NCBI GenBank assembly: GCA_900548305.1
Contig: URJZ01000004.1
Span: 21,365 to 85,364 of the forward strand
Length of the DNA: 64,000 nucleotides
Direction: 5' to 3'
From: an uncultured Oscillospiraceae bacterium
GTDB taxonomy: Bacteria > Bacillota > Clostridia > Oscillospirales > Acutalibacteraceae
The position numbers were made by a program, and so were the translations under genes. Positions within the stretch are counted from its first letter, which is position 1. Each line of letters starts with the position of its first letter. Under the pieces are notes generated by a model that saw nothing but the letters and a program-made list of their open reading frames with translations, did no database searches and was not told the origin of the DNA. Below are positions 17,436 through 26,692 of the stretch, piece after piece.

Positions 17436-18086
17436 ATGATGAAGAGTTCAGTAAAAAGGGTTGGTGCTCTTATAGCAGCAGCTGTAATGGTATGTGCTAT
17501 ATTTGTTGGTTGTGGTAGTTCTAAATATGATACTTCCACTCCTGATGGTGCATTGATGACACAACTAGATGCATTGAAAACAGGTGATTTTAGTCAAATA
17601 GAAGGTTATAGCAAGGAAGATCTTGAAGAAACTGGTTTTACAGAAGCACAATTAAAAGATTTGATGACAAGTTTGTTTGGTAAAAGCACATATAAAGTTG
17701 ATAAGGTTGATACGATTAGTGATACAGAAGCAGATGTAACTGTTTCCGGAAAAGCAGTAGATATGGCTAAATTTATTCCTATCGTTTCAACCGAGTTCTT
17801 AGCAAAAGCAACAGAGTTTGCAACAAAGAACGATACAACTAATATGACTGCAGAAGAAGCACAAAAACAAATTATGACACTGTTTATTGATGCAGCGAAA
17901 GCTAAAAAGTCTTCTATTGAATTAAAAGATGTTACTGTTACTGTAACTATGGAAAAGAAAGATGACAAATGGGATCTCAGTACAGACAGCAGTAATATGG
18001 ATAATGTAGCTGAACTATTAACTGGTAGTACAACTGATGAACTTGCTGAATATATGTATTCACTATATGGCGGAAGTCTTACTTAA
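17436..18086 (+). CDS. putative lipoprotein of unknown function
   Basis: 216-residue secreted protein: a basic N-terminus, hydrophobic stretch and a lipobox-like FVGC followed by GSSKYD, so likely lipid-anchored on the cell surface. The mature part is Lys/Asp/Thr-rich with a KTGDFSQIEGYSKEDL segment like small lipoproteins whose domain resembles NTF2-type folds, but I do not recognise a function. AGAAGAGG seven bases upstream favours ATG 17436 over the earlier in-frame ATG 17418. Monocistronic, with its own strong promoter and terminator. Confidence 0.75.
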   Translation: MMKSSVKRVGALIAAAVMVCAIFVGCGSSKYDTSTPDGALMTQLDALKTGDFSQIEGYSKEDLEETGFTEAQLKDLMTSLFGKSTYKVDKVDTISDTEADVTVSGKAVDMAKFIPIVSTEFLAKATEFATKNDTTNMTAEEAQKQIMTLFIDAAKAKKSSIELKDVTVTVTMEKKDDKWDLSTDSSNMDNVAELLTGSTTDELAEYMYSLYGGSLT

Positions 18087-18104
18087 TGTATAACATAATA
18101 TATT

Positions 18105-18142
18105 AAAAAAAGTCCCCTTCGTTTCCGAAGGGGACTTTTTTT
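18105..18142. terminator. bidirectional terminator
   Basis: AAAAAAAGTCCCCTTCG, a TTTC loop and CGAAGGGGACTTTTTTT between convergent genes. Confidence 0.95.
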
Positions 18143-19382
18143 AATATACAATTGCTCCGTACTTTGCAGCGATGGTATCAAGCGCTTCAGGTTCAATGCA
18201 GCATTCAGAATCGATTAATAGTCGACCTTGAAAATATCGAAGAGCAGCATCCAAGACAGGCAGCGATTCAGTTCTGACCGCGATTGGCAGTCGTGACATA
18301 TGTCCGTGTTCAGCCAATAAAAGTGCATCATCTATACTATTTATTTCTACCAGGGCTACGTTGGCGCGTTCATCATCCAAATCTATAAAATCGTCTCCCA
18401 GACTGACAGAGCATTCAATCGGTTCGCTGTAAGTTAGGTGGTCGCTTAAAAAGAAAGATTCGCTTTCAATTGCAGCGGCATAATCATCAATGTCTTCCGT
18501 TTCTAACTCTGAATGATAAAAATCATCCTGTCTGTTTTGAAGCATTCTTTGTAAGGCAGCAATATGTTCAGGTGTGGTACCGCAGCAGCCTCCAATAATT
18601 GTGGCTCCTGCTTCCATGAGAGATTCCATATGATAGGAAAATTCGTCAGGTGACAGATAACCGTTTCCGTTTCTGTAGTGAGACGGAAAGCCTGCATTTG
18701 GTTTTGCAATAATGGGTACTCGGGAATGCGGAGCAATATCGTTAATTAATTCCGCCATACCTTCAGGGTCGAAAGAACAGTTTAGCCCAATTGCATCTAC
18801 TCCCATAGATTGCAGGGTTATCACTGCAGGCAGTAATGTTCCTCCTGTTGCAGTTTTACCGTTTTTATCTACAGTGATTGTAACAAAAACAGGTAAGTTG
18901 GTACTGCGAGCAGCTAGAACAGCAGCCCGCATATCTGCCAAAGAGGTTTGTGTTTCAATGATAAAAAAATCTACTTCTGCCTCATATAACACACGAATTT
19001 GCTCACGATATATTTCGTAAATATCATCAAAGTCAATTTCCCCGTGAGGAGGTACAAAAAGTCCTGTAGGGCATAACGAGCCGCCTACTAATATATTTTT
19101 AGGTTTTGCAACTTGCTTTGATAACGCTACTAATTTACGATTCAATTCTTCAACTTTATCTTCCAAACCATAGCGTGCAAGACAAGCTCTATTTGCACCA
19201 AAGGTGGGAGCGTAAATTGCTTGTGCGCCTGCGTCAATATATTCCTTCTGTAGCTGCAGAAGGATTGATGGGTTTTGACAAATCCACTCTTCTACACATA
19301 CGTTGCTTGGCATACCGCGTTCCAATAAATTGGTTCCTGTAGCACCGTCCAGCAACAAAGGTAGGTTAAATGGAAATTTCAT
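18141..19382 (-). CDS. homocysteine S-methyltransferase family protein (MetH N-terminal module)
   Basis: Residues 1-290 form the zinc-dependent homocysteine-binding barrel: LDGATGTNLLERG start, LNCSFD cysteine and the GGCCGTTPEH pair that ligate zinc. About 120 further residues follow, and the last 50 (ALRYFQGRLLIDSECC, ending KYGAIVY) look like the beginning of a methyltetrahydrofolate-binding barrel that stops early. It may be one piece of a split methionine synthase or a methyl carrier needing partners elsewhere. Last gene of the ddl-murI-DUF1934-argS operon. The start is uncertain: ATG 19382 or TTG 19394. Confidence 0.85.
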   Translation of the reverse strand: MKFPFNLPLLLDGATGTNLLERGMPSNVCVEEWICQNPSILLQLQKEYIDAGAQAIYAPTFGANRACLARYGLEDKVEELNRKLVALSKQVAKPKNILVGGSLCPTGLFVPPHGEIDFDDIYEIYREQIRVLYEAEVDFFIIETQTSLADMRAAVLAARSTNLPVFVTITVDKNGKTATGGTLLPAVITLQSMGVDAIGLNCSFDPEGMAELINDIAPHSRVPIIAKPNAGFPSHYRNGNGYLSPDEFSYHMESLMEAGATIIGGCCGTTPEHIAALQRMLQNRQDDFYHSELETEDIDDYAAAIESESFFLSDHLTYSEPIECSVSLGDDFIDLDDERANVALVEINSIDDALLLAEHGHMSRLPIAVRTESLPVLDAALRYFQGRLLIDSECCIEPEALDTIAAKYGAIVY

Positions 19383-19415
19383 CTGAACATTCAACGCCTT
19401 TCCAAGATGTTTCTT

Positions 19416-21110
19416 TTACATAGATTCAGGTGTGGAAATTTTAAACATATTTAATACATTACAAATCACGGTAGAGGTTGCAATGCACAAGGTAAGTCTT
19501 GCGTTTGTTAAATGTGGGTTGTCTCCTTTTACACGGCATGCATCATAAAATTTATGGAATAAGGTTGCCAATGTAATTACATATCTGGTAATACGTGCAG
19601 GGTCATAATCTTTTGCAGCTTCAATAATTTCAGATGTGTATGCAGATAAATGACGAATCAATTCTAATTCGGCAGGTGCGGTTAATAAGCGCAATTCTTC
19701 ATCTGTACATGGCTTAGGTGTAATTCCGTCTGCTGCCAGTGCTTTTAAGATACTGCAAATACGCGCACGTGCATATTGTACGTAGTAAACTGGGTTTTGA
19801 GAATCTTGTTTTACAGCAAGATCCAGGTCAAATTCCATTTGAGAATTGGCTTCTCGCATATTAAATAGGAATCGGGCGGAATCCACAGGTACTTCATCCA
19901 ACAAGTCTCCTAGTTGGATGGCTTTTCCGGTACGTTTGCTCATACGCACTACTTCTCCGTTTTGTGTTAAACGTACCAATTGCATCAAAATAACATCTAG
20001 CTTGTTGCTGTCCAGTCCCAATGCCTCCATAGCGCCTTTCATTCTGGCAACGTGGCCGTGATGGTCTGCACCCCAAATGTCAATGCACACATCAAATCCA
20101 CGTTTTACAAACTTATTGCGGTGATACGCAATATCTGCTGCAAAGTAGGTAGGATTACCGTTTTGACGCACTAATACGTCGTCTTTGTCCGAACCGAATT
20201 CAGTTGCTTTATACCAAAGAGCGCCATCTTTTTCATAAGTATATCCACGTTTTGTTAGCTCTTCAATGGTTTCCTGTAGTTCTCCATTTTTGTGAATGGT
20301 ACTTTCCAGGAACCATTGGTCATAGGTAATGCCATATTTTTTCAAATCGTTTTGCATTTTTTCTATATTATGAGGCAGTGCGTATTCAATCAAAGCCTTC
20401 TGACGAATGTGGGAATCTACATGGACAAATTTATCTCCATTGATTGCCGCAAATTCAGCAGCACGGTCTTTTATATCTTCACCTTGATAACCATCTTCAG
20501 GGAACGGAACATTTTCCTCTCCTAAATACATTTGCAGATAGCGGGCTTCCAATGAATTTCCGAATTTCTCAATTTGATTTCCTGCATCGTTAACATAAAA
20601 TTCTCGCCAAACGTCATAGCCGGCTGCACTCATAACAGAAGCTAAGCAGTCACCTAAAGCGCCTCCTCTTGCATTGCCCATATGCATAGGACCCGTTGGG
20701 TTGGCAGATACAAATTCAATCATTACTTTTTTATTTTGGCCAAAGTTACTGTGACCGTAGTTTTCTCCCTCGGCGATAACTTCTTTCACAACGTCAACAT
20801 AGAATTGTTCATTTAGGAAGAAATTTAGAAAGCCGGGTCCTGCAATTTCACAGGATTTAAAATAGGAGTTGTTCAAACTTATATTGGAAGCGATGGCTTC
20901 CGCAATTTTACGTGGGGCTAATTTAAATGCTTTTGCAGACACCATTGCAACATTAGTTGCCCAGTCACCATGGGAACGGTCTGCCGGTACCTCAATAGTA
21001 AAATCGGGGATTGGTTCACTTGGCAGTTGTCCTGCGGTGATAGCTTTTCCAATGGCTTCTATAATTAATGTTCTTAAATTTGCAGTAGATTGTTCTACAA
21101 GTTTTGACAT
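19416..21110 (-). CDS. argS: arginyl-tRNA synthetase
   Basis: Class I synthetase charging tRNA-Arg, 564 residues. An N-terminal Add-1 domain is followed by the HIGH-type motif in PTGPMHMGNARGG (about residue 137) and a KMSKS-type RMSKRTGKAI (about residue 390), with a DALR anticodon-binding domain at the end. The start lies 6 bases after the DUF1934 stop, so the two are coupled, an arrangement also seen for ywiB-argS in Bacillus. Confidence 0.97.
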   Translation of the reverse strand: MSKLVEQSTANLRTLIIEAIGKAITAGQLPSEPIPDFTIEVPADRSHGDWATNVAMVSAKAFKLAPRKIAEAIASNISLNNSYFKSCEIAGPGFLNFFLNEQFYVDVVKEVIAEGENYGHSNFGQNKKVMIEFVSANPTGPMHMGNARGGALGDCLASVMSAAGYDVWREFYVNDAGNQIEKFGNSLEARYLQMYLGEENVPFPEDGYQGEDIKDRAAEFAAINGDKFVHVDSHIRQKALIEYALPHNIEKMQNDLKKYGITYDQWFLESTIHKNGELQETIEELTKRGYTYEKDGALWYKATEFGSDKDDVLVRQNGNPTYFAADIAYHRNKFVKRGFDVCIDIWGADHHGHVARMKGAMEALGLDSNKLDVILMQLVRLTQNGEVVRMSKRTGKAIQLGDLLDEVPVDSARFLFNMREANSQMEFDLDLAVKQDSQNPVYYVQYARARICSILKALAADGITPKPCTDEELRLLTAPAELELIRHLSAYTSEIIEAAKDYDPARITRYVITLATLFHKFYDACRVKGDNPHLTNARLTLCIATSTVICNVLNMFKISTPESM

Positions 21111-21116
21111 GGGCGG

Positions 21117-21542
21117 TTAAGCCTCCTTTACCGTAATGATAATTTCGTTTTCACTTGCCAGGTTCGTGTCTAAATCCAGTGTATAATTTGCCTGTAGGGA
21201 ACCGCCCTGGTCATTTAAATCAATTTTTATTAAATTTGTAAACACACCAAGCATAATACTTCCAAATTGTGTTCCATACTGGCATAAGTGACGTTTTCCT
21301 TCTTCCAGTATTAAATTAGTGCGGTTTGTATTGTTACGCATAAGCGTAATTGCATGATTAGGTGTAATTTTTAATGTTGATGTTTGCGTGGGCTGACCGG
21401 TTTCTTGGTCATATTCTTGATAAATGATATACCGGTTACCGCCTTTTTCAGCATAAGTTCCCATTGTAGTTAAACAAATTTCATCTGTTTCTCCGTTAAT
21501 GGTTTGCCTATTACAGATGGTAATTACATGATTTTCTTCCAT
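21117..21542 (-). CDS. DUF1934 (YwiB-like) beta-barrel protein
   Basis: 141-residue protein of the lipocalin-like DUF1934 family, unknown function. The ETDEICLTTMGTYAEKGGNRYIIYQEYD segment and the closing LDLDTNLASENEIIITVKE are typical. No signal peptide, so cytoplasmic. It sits directly before argS as its Bacillus homologue does, implying a conserved but unexplained link. Confidence 0.85.
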   Translation of the reverse strand: MEENHVITICNRQTINGETDEICLTTMGTYAEKGGNRYIIYQEYDQETGQPTQTSTLKITPNHAITLMRNNTNRTNLILEEGKRHLCQYGTQFGSIMLGVFTNLIKIDLNDQGGSLQANYTLDLDTNLASENEIIITVKEA

Positions 21543-21565
21543 ATATATAACTTCATTCTTCCTTT

Positions 21566-22399
21566 TTATTTTACATGCTGTGATTGAGAAAATGCCTCAA
21601 TATCAATAAATTCTACTGTTTGTTCTATATTTTGTTGTAAAAAGATGTTGGCAGATTCTGTGAATCCGTCGGTACTGTCGCTGACATAAAATGTGCAGGA
21701 GCCCTTGCGGCTGCGATTGGTAAGTAACCCGTGTTCTTCCAGTATATCTGCTGCATGAACCGCAGTTTCTTTTCCGCTGTCCACTAAAAATACATTTTTG
21801 CCTATGACCTTTTCAATGGCGTGATATAGAATTGGATAATGCGTACATCCTAGAATTAGGGTATCAATATCCGCTTCCATAAAAGGCTGCAAATAGTGTT
21901 TAATGACAGATAGAACAATTTCACTGTCAGGAGAAGTAAAGCCATTTTCAACCAAAGGAACAAATAGAGGACAGTCTTGAGCAAATACTTGAATATCGGG
22001 GTTGATTTCTAAAATTGCTTTTTGGTAAGCACCGCTTTTAATCGTAGCGGTGGTGCCAATAATACCAATCCGTTTCTTATGTGTGGCTAAACAAGCGGCT
22101 AAAGCGGTGGGTTTTAGTACTCCGGTAAAAGGGAGTGAGAGAGCTTCTCCAACATGACCTGCCACAGAACTGACTGTGCCACAGGCGGCAATAATCATTT
22201 TTACATTTTTGGACTGTAGGAATGCCATGTCTTGTTTTGCGTATTTCATTATTGTTTCTTTGCTTCGTGTACCATAAGGCACACGTCCGGTATCTCCAAA
22301 GTATATGATGTCTTCTTGTGGAAGAATGCTCAGAATTTCTTTTACGGCAGTTAATCCTCCAAGTCCGGAATCGAAAATGCCAATTGGTCTGTTATCCAT
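21566..22399 (-). CDS. murI: glutamate racemase
   Basis: Makes D-glutamate for peptidoglycan. The IGIFDSGLGG start, AACGTVSS with the first catalytic cysteine and LGCTHYP with the second cysteine are intact in 277 residues. ATG 22399 fits homologues; an upstream TTG at 22411 is possible. It follows ddl in the same operon, pairing two D-amino acid steps of wall synthesis. Confidence 0.96.
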   Translation of the reverse strand: MDNRPIGIFDSGLGGLTAVKEILSILPQEDIIYFGDTGRVPYGTRSKETIMKYAKQDMAFLQSKNVKMIIAACGTVSSVAGHVGEALSLPFTGVLKPTALAACLATHKKRIGIIGTTATIKSGAYQKAILEINPDIQVFAQDCPLFVPLVENGFTSPDSEIVLSVIKHYLQPFMEADIDTLILGCTHYPILYHAIEKVIGKNVFLVDSGKETAVHAADILEEHGLLTNRSRKGSCTFYVSDSTDGFTESANIFLQQNIEQTVEFIDIEAFSQSQHVK

Positions 22400-22447
22400 G
22401 TTGAATCTCAATCCTTACTTTTTTAGCTAAAACAATATAATTGTATA

Positions 22448-23515
22448 TTATTTATCAAATGCAAATTGGATAATATGGTCCAATAGGTGGCCATAGTCAA
22501 CACCGCAGGCTTTCCAAAGCATGGAGTACATGCTGATGGAAGTAAAGCCGGGTAACGTGTTGATTTCGTTGAGCAGAACTGCGTTGTCACAGTCACGAAC
22601 GAAAAAGTCTACGCGTGACAAACCGCTACAGCCAAGCGCACGGTATGCTTTTGCTGCTATATTACAAATTTCTGCAGAAAGTTCGTCATCTAGTGGAGCA
22701 GGAATATAAATCTTTGAAGTTCCGTTTTTATACTTGTCTTCGTAGTCATAAAATTCTGCAGACGGTGCTATTTCACCAACAACAGATACTTTGGGAATGT
22801 CGTTGCCCATAACAGCGCATTCCACTTCTTTTCCCACGATACATTCTTCAATTACAATCTTTTTATCTTCTTTGGCTGCAATTGCCACGGCTTTGTCTAG
22901 TTCAGCAGCATTTTTTGCCTTGCTGACACCAACGGAAGATCCTGCGTTTGCCGGTTTTACAAATACCGGATAGCCTTCCAAATCAGTCATAATGTCTTCT
23001 TTTACTTGTTCCTTGACATTCTCATAGTCAGAAGCATAAAACCACATAAAATTCGCTTGGTCAATTCCTGCAGCTTCCAAAAGAATATTGGTGACTGCTT
23101 TATCCATACATACAGCAGATGCAAGGGTATCGCATCCAACAAAAGGAATGCCGCTTAGTTGGAATAAGCCTTGAATGGTACCGTCTTCACCATTTTTTCC
23201 GTGAAGCACGGGAAAAATAACATCAATACGGATTGCAGAAAAGCCATATTCGGTTTCCATTACAATTCCATGGATTCCTCTATCCGGCGATAAAAATGCA
23301 GTACGGTTTTCAGAATGTTGCTCCCAAGTACCATTTTCAATTTCATCCACATCACCGTTAAATAAAAGCCAATGGCCTTCTTTGGTAATACCGAGCATAA
23401 TAATTTCGTATTTATCTTTTGGAATGTTACGAATAACAGATGATGCGGAAAGAAGAGAAACTTCATGTTCAGAGGAACAGCCTCCAAAAATGACAGCAAC
23501 TGTTGTTTTAGACAT
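22448..23515 (-). CDS. ddl: D-alanine--D-alanine ligase
   Basis: ATP-grasp ligase making the D-Ala-D-Ala dipeptide of peptidoglycan, 355 residues. The FGGCSSEHEVSLLSA start, HGKNGEDGTIQG, VKPANAGSSVGV and NEINTLPGFT motifs are present. The omega-loop FYDYEDKY has the tyrosine of D-Ala-adding enzymes rather than the Van-type D-lactate signature. First gene of the five-gene operon. The site before the ATG is GGGGGT. Confidence 0.96.
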   Translation of the reverse strand: MSKTTVAVIFGGCSSEHEVSLLSASSVIRNIPKDKYEIIMLGITKEGHWLLFNGDVDEIENGTWEQHSENRTAFLSPDRGIHGIVMETEYGFSAIRIDVIFPVLHGKNGEDGTIQGLFQLSGIPFVGCDTLASAVCMDKAVTNILLEAAGIDQANFMWFYASDYENVKEQVKEDIMTDLEGYPVFVKPANAGSSVGVSKAKNAAELDKAVAIAAKEDKKIVIEECIVGKEVECAVMGNDIPKVSVVGEIAPSAEFYDYEDKYKNGTSKIYIPAPLDDELSAEICNIAAKAYRALGCSGLSRVDFFVRDCDNAVLLNEINTLPGFTSISMYSMLWKACGVDYGHLLDHIIQFAFDK

Positions 23516-23588
23516 AATAGATACCCCCGTGCTTTTGTTTCAATAAGAACTGATTTACATACTTATTATATATAATAATTTAATCTAT

Positions 23589-23618
23589 ATCATACCATAT
23601 TTGCAGAGTTAGTTTCAA
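23589..23618 (-). promoter_or_regulatory. candidate sigma-A promoter of the ddl operon
   Basis: On the minus strand TTGAAA (23613-23618) and TATGAT (23589-23594) with an 18-base spacer, about 75 bases upstream of ddl. Confidence 0.6.
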
Positions 23619-23624
23619 GATATA

Positions 23625-23668
23625 AGCCACCTTCCTCTTATTTCATATGAAATAAGAGGAAGGTGGCT
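23625..23668. repeat. perfect 44-bp palindrome
   Basis: AGCCACCTTCCTCTTATTTCAT is followed without spacer by its exact reverse complement. It lies immediately upstream of the ddl promoter. It could terminate transcription arriving from the right, but no intact gene points toward it; a regulatory or structural role is open. Confidence 0.7.
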
Positions 23669-23787
23669 AAAAGTGCGTATTAAAATTTTGATACATAAAC
23701 TAGACTTTTTATATTGCTTATGATAATATTTCCAAAAAGCTTACATATGTTATTTTTACAGTGTTTAAATAACAAATTGCTAAATAT

Positions 23788-24412
23788 TTATTGATTTTTT
23801 ATGATTTAATACCTATATATTTTTGTATTCCCATTCTATCTCTCATTATAAAAAGTAAAAAGACCGTGTGGTTGTTTTTGGCTTTATGCTTTATAAATAC
23901 TGCACTACTGCCTCTATTTACAAGATTTGTTGGTCCAATCTATTTGAATTTTCCAATAGCGAATATATGTCCTTCTGGGATGGTTGCTTGCCAATACAGA
24001 TATGCCGAAAAAGATTAGATAGCTTTTATACGGAGGTGCCCTTGCAGGTATTGTGGGAATGGTTGTGGGCACTTATTTTATCAGTAAACCGTTGCAAGCC
24101 TTGGATGTTCAATTTATGGATTATAATTCTATTTGTTGCTATTTGATAGCGGCAGGAGTTTTTGTGCTGGTAAAATCAATTAATTGGTCATTTTTAGACA
24201 AGCCGGTATTATCAAAAATAGTTTTAAATATCGCCGGTGTATGTTTTGGAATTTATTTAGTGCAAATGACAGTATTTTATTATGTAGAAAAATGGTTGCC
24301 AATGAAGCCGGTGGTTATGATGACTGCTGGATGCTTACTTGTGTATACCATTTGTTTGTTAATAGTAGTGGTAGTAAGAAAAATACCGGTACTGCGGAAG
24401 ATATTTCCTTAA
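23788..24412 (+). pseudogene. acyltransferase family 3 pseudogene (C-terminal remnant)
   Basis: Two consecutive reading frames encode parts of one polytopic protein. The first (about 23791-24015) gives YDLIPIYFCIPILSL and LFTRFVGP...; after a frame change near 24015 the second gives LLYGGALAGIVGMVVGTYF and GIYLVQMTVFYYVEKW. These match the last membrane helices of acyltransferase-3 (OafA-like) proteins that O-acetylate surface sugars. The N-terminal half with the catalytic arginine/histidine is missing and no start with a ribosome site is seen. Most likely a decayed glycan O-acyltransferase. Confidence 0.75.
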
Positions 24413-24641
24413 TCGTCTGATAACTAGGTGTCTTCAGGTGCCTTTCGTTTTGTTTTTCTTTATATGAATTTTTGAAAGAGAGCACAAGGATGCTATAGAA
24501 ATTCCTTGCATTACTGTTGCATAAAGACTAAAAATGTAGTATAATTTTCAGTAAATATTTTAAAGTTGTAAGTACTATTTTCATTTTGATATAAATAAAA
24601 CGGAATGCTACAACGCAAAACGAGCAGGAGTGATTTTTTTG

Positions 24642-25439
24642 ATGCAAGAGGCCTTTGACCTTATCGTAGAAAAAACTGCGGATGCCTTAAAAAAGCAGGG
24701 GTTTGAACAGTCTAAAGACTTTGAGGATGATTTAGGACCGGCAGTATTATTTTCAAATAAAGATGCAGCGTATAGTATTGTATTTAAAACAAATGACAAT
24801 ATGTTTGAACTGCGCAGTACAAACATGACAGATGATGGTCCAAACAGCAGTTGGAAGTCTGTATCTAACTGGATTTTTGATCCGGAACAGGATACTTTGC
24901 GTGAAGCAGAGGCAATTGCTACAGATTTTATTGAAACTATAGAAGGGCCAAGCCGTTTAGAGGAAATAAGAAAAGCGCAAAGACAGGCGTTTAAAGATGA
25001 TGATAATAATCCCGGCCCACTGTTCTTTTTTAAACGTTTGGTTAATATATTCCCTGAACTAAAAGAGCAAATTAATGAGGAGCGTACTTCTTATGTAGGA
25101 TTTCGTTCCGTGACATTTGCAAAAGAATTTGTGGTACCAAAAATAGAAAATTTGGCTATAAAGAAAAAAGAGTCTGCTGCATTTAGAAAAATGTGCGAAT
25201 TACTAAACGAGTTTTATAAAAATGGCGATTTGGACGTTCGTTCCATTATTACCATGGTAATTCTAAACGGACTGAGTGATACAGCGGTACAGAATATTAT
25301 GGAACAAGCAGACCCTATGTTGAAAAAAGGATATAAATACGGTGTGAAATGGAAAGGGAAGAAAGCAAAGCCAGAACGTGAAAAATTAAAAGATAAATAT
25401 GGCTCAAGGTCATCTTCTGAGAAACCGCAAAGACTGTAA
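24642..25439 (+). CDS. protein of unknown function
   Basis: 265 residues, cytoplasmic (no signal or membrane span). Residues 1-100 form an alpha/beta domain (QEAFDLIVEKTADALKKQGF...; FSNKDAAYSIVFKTND). Residues 125-220 (FFKRLVNIFPELKEQINEE, then helical repeats) resemble the helical DUF7674-type domain in clostridial hypotheticals, a tentative match. The tail (about 225-265) is strongly basic (KWKGKKAKPEREKLKDK), suggesting nucleic acid or ribosome contact. AGGAG precedes the TTG/ATG pair at 24639/24642. It sits alone before the L33-secE-nusG operon with its own terminator. I cannot assign a function. Confidence 0.75.
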   Translation: MQEAFDLIVEKTADALKKQGFEQSKDFEDDLGPAVLFSNKDAAYSIVFKTNDNMFELRSTNMTDDGPNSSWKSVSNWIFDPEQDTLREAEAIATDFIETIEGPSRLEEIRKAQRQAFKDDDNNPGPLFFFKRLVNIFPELKEQINEERTSYVGFRSVTFAKEFVVPKIENLAIKKKESAAFRKMCELLNEFYKNGDLDVRSIITMVILNGLSDTAVQNIMEQADPMLKKGYKYGVKWKGKKAKPEREKLKDKYGSRSSSEKPQRL

Positions 25440-25445
25440 TATTTG

Positions 25446-25495
25446 AAAAGCAATGGTATTGCTATCTGAAAAGAGAGTACAACCATTGCTTTTTG
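25446..25495 (+). terminator. terminator after the unknown gene
   Basis: AAAAGCAATGGT and ACCATTGCTTTTT arms with a 24-base loop, immediately downstream of the stop codon. Confidence 0.7.
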
Positions 25496-25533
25496 CTACT
25501 TTTGAGAGATTTTGAAAAAATTGTATAAAAGGC

Positions 25534-25562
25534 TTGACCTATACAATTGTTTATGTTAATAT
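25534..25562 (+). promoter_or_regulatory. sigma-A promoter of rpmG-secE-nusG-rplKA
   Basis: TTGACC and TAATAT separated by 17 bases, about 110 bases ahead of rpmG. Confidence 0.65.
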
Positions 25563-25674
25563 ATTAATACCTCGCATTAGGGGTTATTTTTTTGTGCCCT
25601 TTTTTTGAGGGAGGCCATGGGCAGTTCGCTTATGAATTAGCCTAAATTTTTTCCGTGCAACGGGAGGTGCCGTC

Positions 25675-25824
25675 ATGAGAGTGAAAATCACATTAGCTTG
25701 CACAGAGTGCAAACAAAGAAACTACAACACAATGAAGAACAAAAAGAACAATCCGGACAGACTTGAAATGAACAAGTACTGCAGATTCTGTAGAAAGCAC
25801 GTGCTTCACAGAGAGACCAAATAG
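25675..25824 (+). CDS. rpmG: 50S ribosomal protein L33
   Basis: 49-residue large-subunit protein. Translation from ATG 25675 (behind GGGAGGTG) gives [17 protein letters not shown]... ending HRETK. It is the zinc-ribbon form: CTEC and CRFC pairs are both present. It opens the conserved block rpmG-secE-nusG-rplK-rplA, with secE 18 bases downstream. Confidence 0.95.
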   Translation: MRVKITLACTECKQRNYNTMKNKKNNPDRLEMNKYCRFCRKHVLHRETK

Positions 25825-25842
25825 GTCGGAGGAACATTAATT

Positions 25843-26070
25843 ATGGCTGAGACGAAACCAAATGTGTTTGTCAGGTTTGGAAAAGGTATTGCTAGATTCT
25901 TCCGCGATGGCAAGGCTGAGGTTAAAAAAGTTGTTTGGCCAAAGCCATCAACCGTATTCAAGAATGCTGGAATTGTTCTTTTAATTATCGTCGTTCTTGG
26001 TGCGTTTATCTTCGGTCTTGATACATTATTGATGTATCTGTTAGGGCTTATTATGAACATTGCCCACTAG
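25843..26070 (+). CDS. secE: preprotein translocase subunit SecE
   Basis: Single-span SecE of 75 residues: the amphipathic RFFRDGKAEVKKVVWPKP segment is followed by one membrane helix (about 43-66). It stabilises SecY in the translocon. Its place between L33 and NusG is the standard gene order. Confidence 0.96.
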   Translation: MAETKPNVFVRFGKGIARFFRDGKAEVKKVVWPKPSTVFKNAGIVLLIIVVLGAFIFGLDTLLMYLLGLIMNIAH

Positions 26071-26092
26071 ATCTTGGACGGAGGATGGTACA

Positions 26093-26614
26093 ATGCCTGA
26101 AGAAGCAAAATGGTATGTTGTTCATACTTATTCTGGGTATGAAAACAAGGTTGCCTCAAACCTAGAAAAAACGGTGGAAAATCGCCATATTCAAGACTTA
26201 ATCCAAGAAATTCGCGTACCGACCGAAATTGTTACCGAAATTAAAGATAACAAGAAACGTGAAGTGGAACGCAAAATTTTCCCCGGTTATGTACTTGTAA
26301 AAATGGTTTTAACAGATGAGTCTTGGTACGTAGTACGCAATATTCGCGGATGTACAGGATTTGTTGGTCCATCTTCAAAGCCAATTCCGCTTTCCGACGA
26401 GGAAATTGCCAGACTTGGCGTTGAAAAGAAAGAGGTTGAGGTTTCCTACGGCGTTGGCGATACTGTTAACATTATTGATGGTCCACTTGATGGATTTACC
26501 GGTATTGTTGAAGAAATTGACGTCGAGAAAAACTGTGTCCGCGTAACAGTATCTATGTTCGGACGCGAAACACCGGTTGAGCTTGAGTTAGACCAAGCAG
26601 AAGCGGTAGAATAA
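26093..26614 (+). CDS. nusG: transcription termination/antitermination factor NusG
   Basis: 173 residues. The NGN domain begins KWYVVHTYSGYENKVA and contains the FPGYVLVKM core; the KOW motif (VNIIDGPLDGFTGIVEEID) is near residues 125-145. NusG binds the RNA polymerase clamp. ATG 26093 follows GGAGG; an upstream in-frame ATG at 26060 overlaps secE and lacks homology. Confidence 0.97.
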   Translation: MPEEAKWYVVHTYSGYENKVASNLEKTVENRHIQDLIQEIRVPTEIVTEIKDNKKREVERKIFPGYVLVKMVLTDESWYVVRNIRGCTGFVGPSSKPIPLSDEEIARLGVEKKEVEVSYGVGDTVNIIDGPLDGFTGIVEEIDVEKNCVRVTVSMFGRETPVELELDQAEAVE

Positions 26615-26692
26615 TTTTATTTTGGTAATCAGCGGGCAACCGCTCATTATGTATGGGGAATATACCCCAGGGGAAACGATATGTTTTCCTAA

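Noticed and set aside
24053..24412. Separate 119-residue membrane protein
   Set aside because: It continues the acyltransferase homology of the preceding frame and lacks its own start signal, so it is treated as part of one pseudogene.
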